Assembly (NCBI GenBank): GCA_036984305.1
Contig: BQWY01000001.1
Location: 3,369,501-3,433,500, forward strand
From: Nitrospira sp.
Lineage (GTDB): Bacteria > Nitrospirota > Nitrospiria > Nitrospirales > Nitrospiraceae
DNA length: 64,000 nucleotides
Direction of reading: 5' to 3'
The position numbers and the translations under genes were made by a program. Below, piece by piece: positions 61,767-64,000 of the stretch; within the stretch, counting starts at the first letter, position 1, and each line of letters starts with the position of its first letter. A model generated the notes under the pieces. It was not told where the DNA came from, searched no databases, and was given only the letters and a program-made list of their open reading frames with translations.

Positions 61767-63212
61767 TCAGTGCGGTTTCTTCCCGCCGTTCCGACAAGGC
61801 GGGGGGCGCTTGAAATCGGGTGGCAGTTCGGTCTTCGGATCGACACACGCCGCGTCCAATTGGGCTTGCACCAGACCCATAGCGGAGGCCAACCGCGCAC
61901 CGCGTAGATCGGCCTGACGCAGATCGGCGCCGTCCAGACGCGCTCCGCTGAGGTCGGCACCGGACAAGAGCGCCCCTCTGAGCCTTGCATCTTGCAGATT
62001 CGCGCGCGTAAGGTCGGCATGGAGCATGTGTGCACCGCTCAGGTCGGCCGACACGAAATTCGCCGATTCCAGCTTGGCCTCGTTGAATCGGGCACCCGTC
62101 AGCACGGCATGGGGTGCATGGATCTCCGTCAGATCGGCCTTGCTGAAATTTGCCCCCGAGCCACGTGCGAGGATCATGACCGCGCGCGTCAACCGCGCTC
62201 CGCGAAGGTCTGCCTGCGTCAGCACGGTACGATAGAGCACGGACATAGCCAGATTCGCACCTGGGAGCATGGCTTTTACCATGCGAGCCCGTTCGAGGTT
62301 CGCGGCTTCGAGATCCGCCTCCCCCAGATCGACCCGGTCCAGTCGGCTGTATCGAAGATCGGCGCCGCGGAGGATTGCATCCTGCAGCCTAGCGTCCGAC
62401 ACGTCAGCCCCGTCCAGAAACGCCCCTTCGAGATCGACCTGAATCAGACGTGCGTGAACCAGACGTGCGCCGTCCAGAAGGGCGCCCTCCAATGTAGCAT
62501 GATGAAGAGACGCACCCGTGAGATTGGCGCGTCGCAGGTCCGCCCCCATGAGATCCGCTCCAGTCAGGACGGCCTTCTCGAGGTTGGCTCCATAGAAGGA
62601 GGCATCCGACAGATCCGCCTCGCTCCAATCGCTCCCCTGCAGATCGGCACCGTCGAAATGGGCATCTTCGAAGATCGATTCGCGGAACCTCCCGCCTGCC
62701 AGCACGGCATTGAACAGTGCCGCTTCGTTCCCGATGGCGCGGTCGGCCCTGACGCGCGCGAGTCGGGCGTAACGCGCATCCACACCGGACAGATTCGTTT
62801 CGGTCAACGTGGCTCCGCTGAGCTCGGCTCCCGCCAAGCTCGCTTGAATCAAATTTGCCTGGCTCAGATCGGTCTGAGTCAGAATGGCACCCTCCAAATT
62901 CACGCGTTCGAGGGTCGCTCCCGAGAGCGGGCGCTTTTTTAGGTCCGCGTGACACAAATTGGCCGCCCTCGCGTTCTGATGCGCTTCCTCATCCAACCAC
63001 AACGCATGTGCAGTGAGGGCGGCGCGCAGAGCCTTGGCCGAGGGCGACTTCTTCTTGAATGGCCCATTGCAGGGCAGGAAAGATTGACGCGCCTTGGAGC
63101 CTCCGGCCGCACCGGCCGAGAGGACCCATGTGGGTTCCATGACGAGGACGAGTCCCAGAACGATGACCAGAGAGAAGAACAGTCGGGCGCGGTGCGTCAA
63201 CGGGTTTAGCAT
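61767..63212 (-). CDS. Secreted pentapeptide-repeat protein
   Basis: About 481 residues. A signal (MLNPLTHRARLFFSLVIVLG) is followed by a cap region with a Cys-bearing segment and then about 70 tandem pentapeptides of the A(D/N)LXX type (residues about 110-460, e.g. ADLSGAHMLHADLTRANLQD), ending in a Pro/Cys-rich tail. AAGGAG precedes ATG 63212. Such repeats form right-handed beta-helices, as in gyrase-protecting or envelope-associated proteins. The signal places this one outside the cytoplasm, so it is probably a structural or binding protein. Confidence 0.85.
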   Translation of the reverse strand: MLNPLTHRARLFFSLVIVLGLVLVMEPTWVLSAGAAGGSKARQSFLPCNGPFKKKSPSAKALRAALTAHALWLDEEAHQNARAANLCHADLKKRPLSGATLERVNLEGAILTQTDLSQANLIQASLAGAELSGATLTETNLSGVDARYARLARVRADRAIGNEAALFNAVLAGGRFRESIFEDAHFDGADLQGSDWSEADLSDASFYGANLEKAVLTGADLMGADLRRANLTGASLHHATLEGALLDGARLVHARLIQVDLEGAFLDGADVSDARLQDAILRGADLRYSRLDRVDLGEADLEAANLERARMVKAMLPGANLAMSVLYRTVLTQADLRGARLTRAVMILARGSGANFSKADLTEIHAPHAVLTGARFNEAKLESANFVSADLSGAHMLHADLTRANLQDARLRGALLSGADLSGARLDGADLRQADLRGARLASAMGLVQAQLDAACVDPKTELPPDFKRPPPCRNGGKKPH

Positions 63213-63289
63213 GTCACTCCTTAGGCGATCCGATAGGCTTGAAGGGGTCTGCTTCTGCACGGCCTTCGTTCGGAGCGCGACCGTCCGGT

Positions 63290-64000
63290 TCACAAATGGA
63301 AAAACTCCGTCTCGATCAATTCCGGATCACGACGGGCCTTGCCGGTCCGCACCAGCTTCTCGCCGAGCCCCACAGCAAGATTGCGATAAATGATCACTCC
63401 GATATCGGGACGGCGGCGTATGAGCTCAGCCAGCTCGGCACGGAGTAATTCCGCAACTTCAACGTCCACCTCGGCGGTGGCCGTCGCCGAATGCGGACGC
63501 GCGGAAAGGAGTGAGATTTCCCCGCAGGTTTCGCCGGTACGGACCGTGCCGAGCGGGACCGGTGGCGACCCGACACTGATCGCCACGTGGCCCTTCAGCA
63601 CGATATGCAGCCGATCGGCCGGATCGTGCTCTGCAAAGAGCCGCTCGCCCTTGCGACAGTCCCGAATCGTAGACACCCCGGCCAGGCGAGTCGCCTGTTC
63701 GGCCGTCATTCCCTGGAACAATGGAATGTCTTGAATGGCCTCCGCCATGCGCGGAGCCATCACGCAGGTCGCGAAGCCACGCATCACGACATCGGCCAGT
63801 GCCTGCACCGGCTCGATCAAGCTGAGCGGTCCCAGGTCTTCCAGCTTGATCAGACGGACCATCTTGACGATGTCGAGCCGCTCCACCTCATGGAAGACCA
63901 TGGCGGGTACATAGGCCACCGGAAGAAAGTTCAACTCCAGCAGCGTCCGCTGCATGCGGGGCGCGTACGCGCTGACATCGATCTCGACGTATTCGATACC
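63290..64000 (-). CDS. Cyclic nucleotide-binding protein, 5'-partial
   Basis: The gene continues past the right edge. The visible C-terminal 236 residues end in a cyclic-nucleotide-binding (CNB) domain: IPLFQGMTAEQATRLAG, then GETCGEISLLSARPHSATAT as the phosphate-binding cassette. Before it lies an all-helical/strand segment with FLPVAYVPAMVFHEVERLDI that resembles the end of a GNAT acetyltransferase (motif B-like). So a GNAT-CNB fusion, like protein acetyltransferases regulated by cAMP, is plausible but unproven. The phosphate-binding cassette has no obviously missing residue. Confidence 0.72.
   Translation of the reverse strand, partial: GIEYVEIDVSAYAPRMQRTLLELNFLPVAYVPAMVFHEVERLDIVKMVRLIKLEDLGPLSLIEPVQALADVVMRGFATCVMAPRMAEAIQDIPLFQGMTAEQATRLAGVSTIRDCRKGERLFAEHDPADRLHIVLKGHVAISVGSPPVPLGTVRTGETCGEISLLSARPHSATATAEVDVEVAELLRAELAELIRRRPDIGVIIYRNLAVGLGEKLVRTGKARRDPELIETEFFHL

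Overview
The window is a high-GC (about 60%) bacterial chromosome segment. It has dense protein coding on both strands and many secreted, lipoprotein and c-type cytochrome genes. No rRNA, tRNA, phage or complete insertion sequence was seen. The gene flavour (CxxCH cytochromes, many small periplasmic proteins, lipocalin, SABATH-like and ATP-grasp genes) suggests a Nitrospirota (Nitrospira-like) genome. That assignment rests on recalled family resemblance and no marker gene here proves it.

Layout. 1-3.2 kb: two Spy/CpxP-like periplasmic proteins followed by a CpxR/CpxA-like two-component pair. 3.3-8 kb: a phospholipase D-type lipoprotein, a YjdF-like membrane protein and small enzymes, including a methyltransferase with a lipoprotein signal. 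8.4-15.9 kb: an SDR plus alpha/beta hydrolase pair, a broken cupin gene, a secreted amidohydrolase, a SABATH-type carboxyl methyltransferase, a CsgG-like lipoprotein and a monoheme cytochrome. 16-18.5 kb: a lower-GC patch with a membrane-anchored TIR protein, then a REP-associated transposase remnant beside a methyltransferase. 18.7-27.1 kb: a long coiled-coil MscS channel, small basic and periplasmic proteins, a DUF2892-like gene interrupted by one TGA, an LLM oxidoreductase bracketed by a 68-bp duplication of an amidase 3' end, and a bacterial metallothionein. 27.1-30.6 kb: a possible structured small RNA with a strong terminator, then an amidohydrolase and an O-methyltransferase embedded among partial duplicates of the methyltransferase. 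30.7-42 kb: lipoproteins, a low-GC HAD protein, a TMEM175-type channel, a lipocalin, a lytic-transglycosylase-like protein, a five-heme cytochrome, an HAD phosphatase and two paralogous small winged-helix-like proteins.

42.2-52.9 kb is the most unusual part. It is a same-strand run of a C39-like papain-fold protein, a 1092-residue multi-spanning protein with a large soluble receptor-like region, an M6-type metallopeptidase with a Lys/Glu/Phe repeat tail and no signal peptide, a degenerate ATP-grasp-like protein, an intact RimK-type ATP-grasp ligase, a small unknown protein, a decayed C-terminal remnant of a second copy of the membrane protein, and a papain-like peptidase fused to an alpha/beta-hydrolase domain. 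The M6 and ATP-grasp genes are coupled (5-nt gap, then an ATGA overlap), so the set looks like a peptide or protein modification and processing system around a membrane sensor. No individual function is proven.

53-64 kb: a folate cyclo-ligase-like protein, a small lipoprotein with a clear terminator, an NhaR-like LysR regulator with a T-N11-A operator candidate, a four-PAS hybrid kinase, an AEC-type transporter, an Ap4A phosphorylase-like protein, small periplasmic proteins, a secreted pentapeptide-repeat protein, and the end of a gene with a C-terminal cyclic-nucleotide-binding domain running off the right edge.

A recurrent theme is remnants next to intact genes: cupin, amidase, O-methyltransferase, DUF2892, RAYT transposase and the PBP-like membrane protein. 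This suggests an accessory region shaped by duplication and decay.
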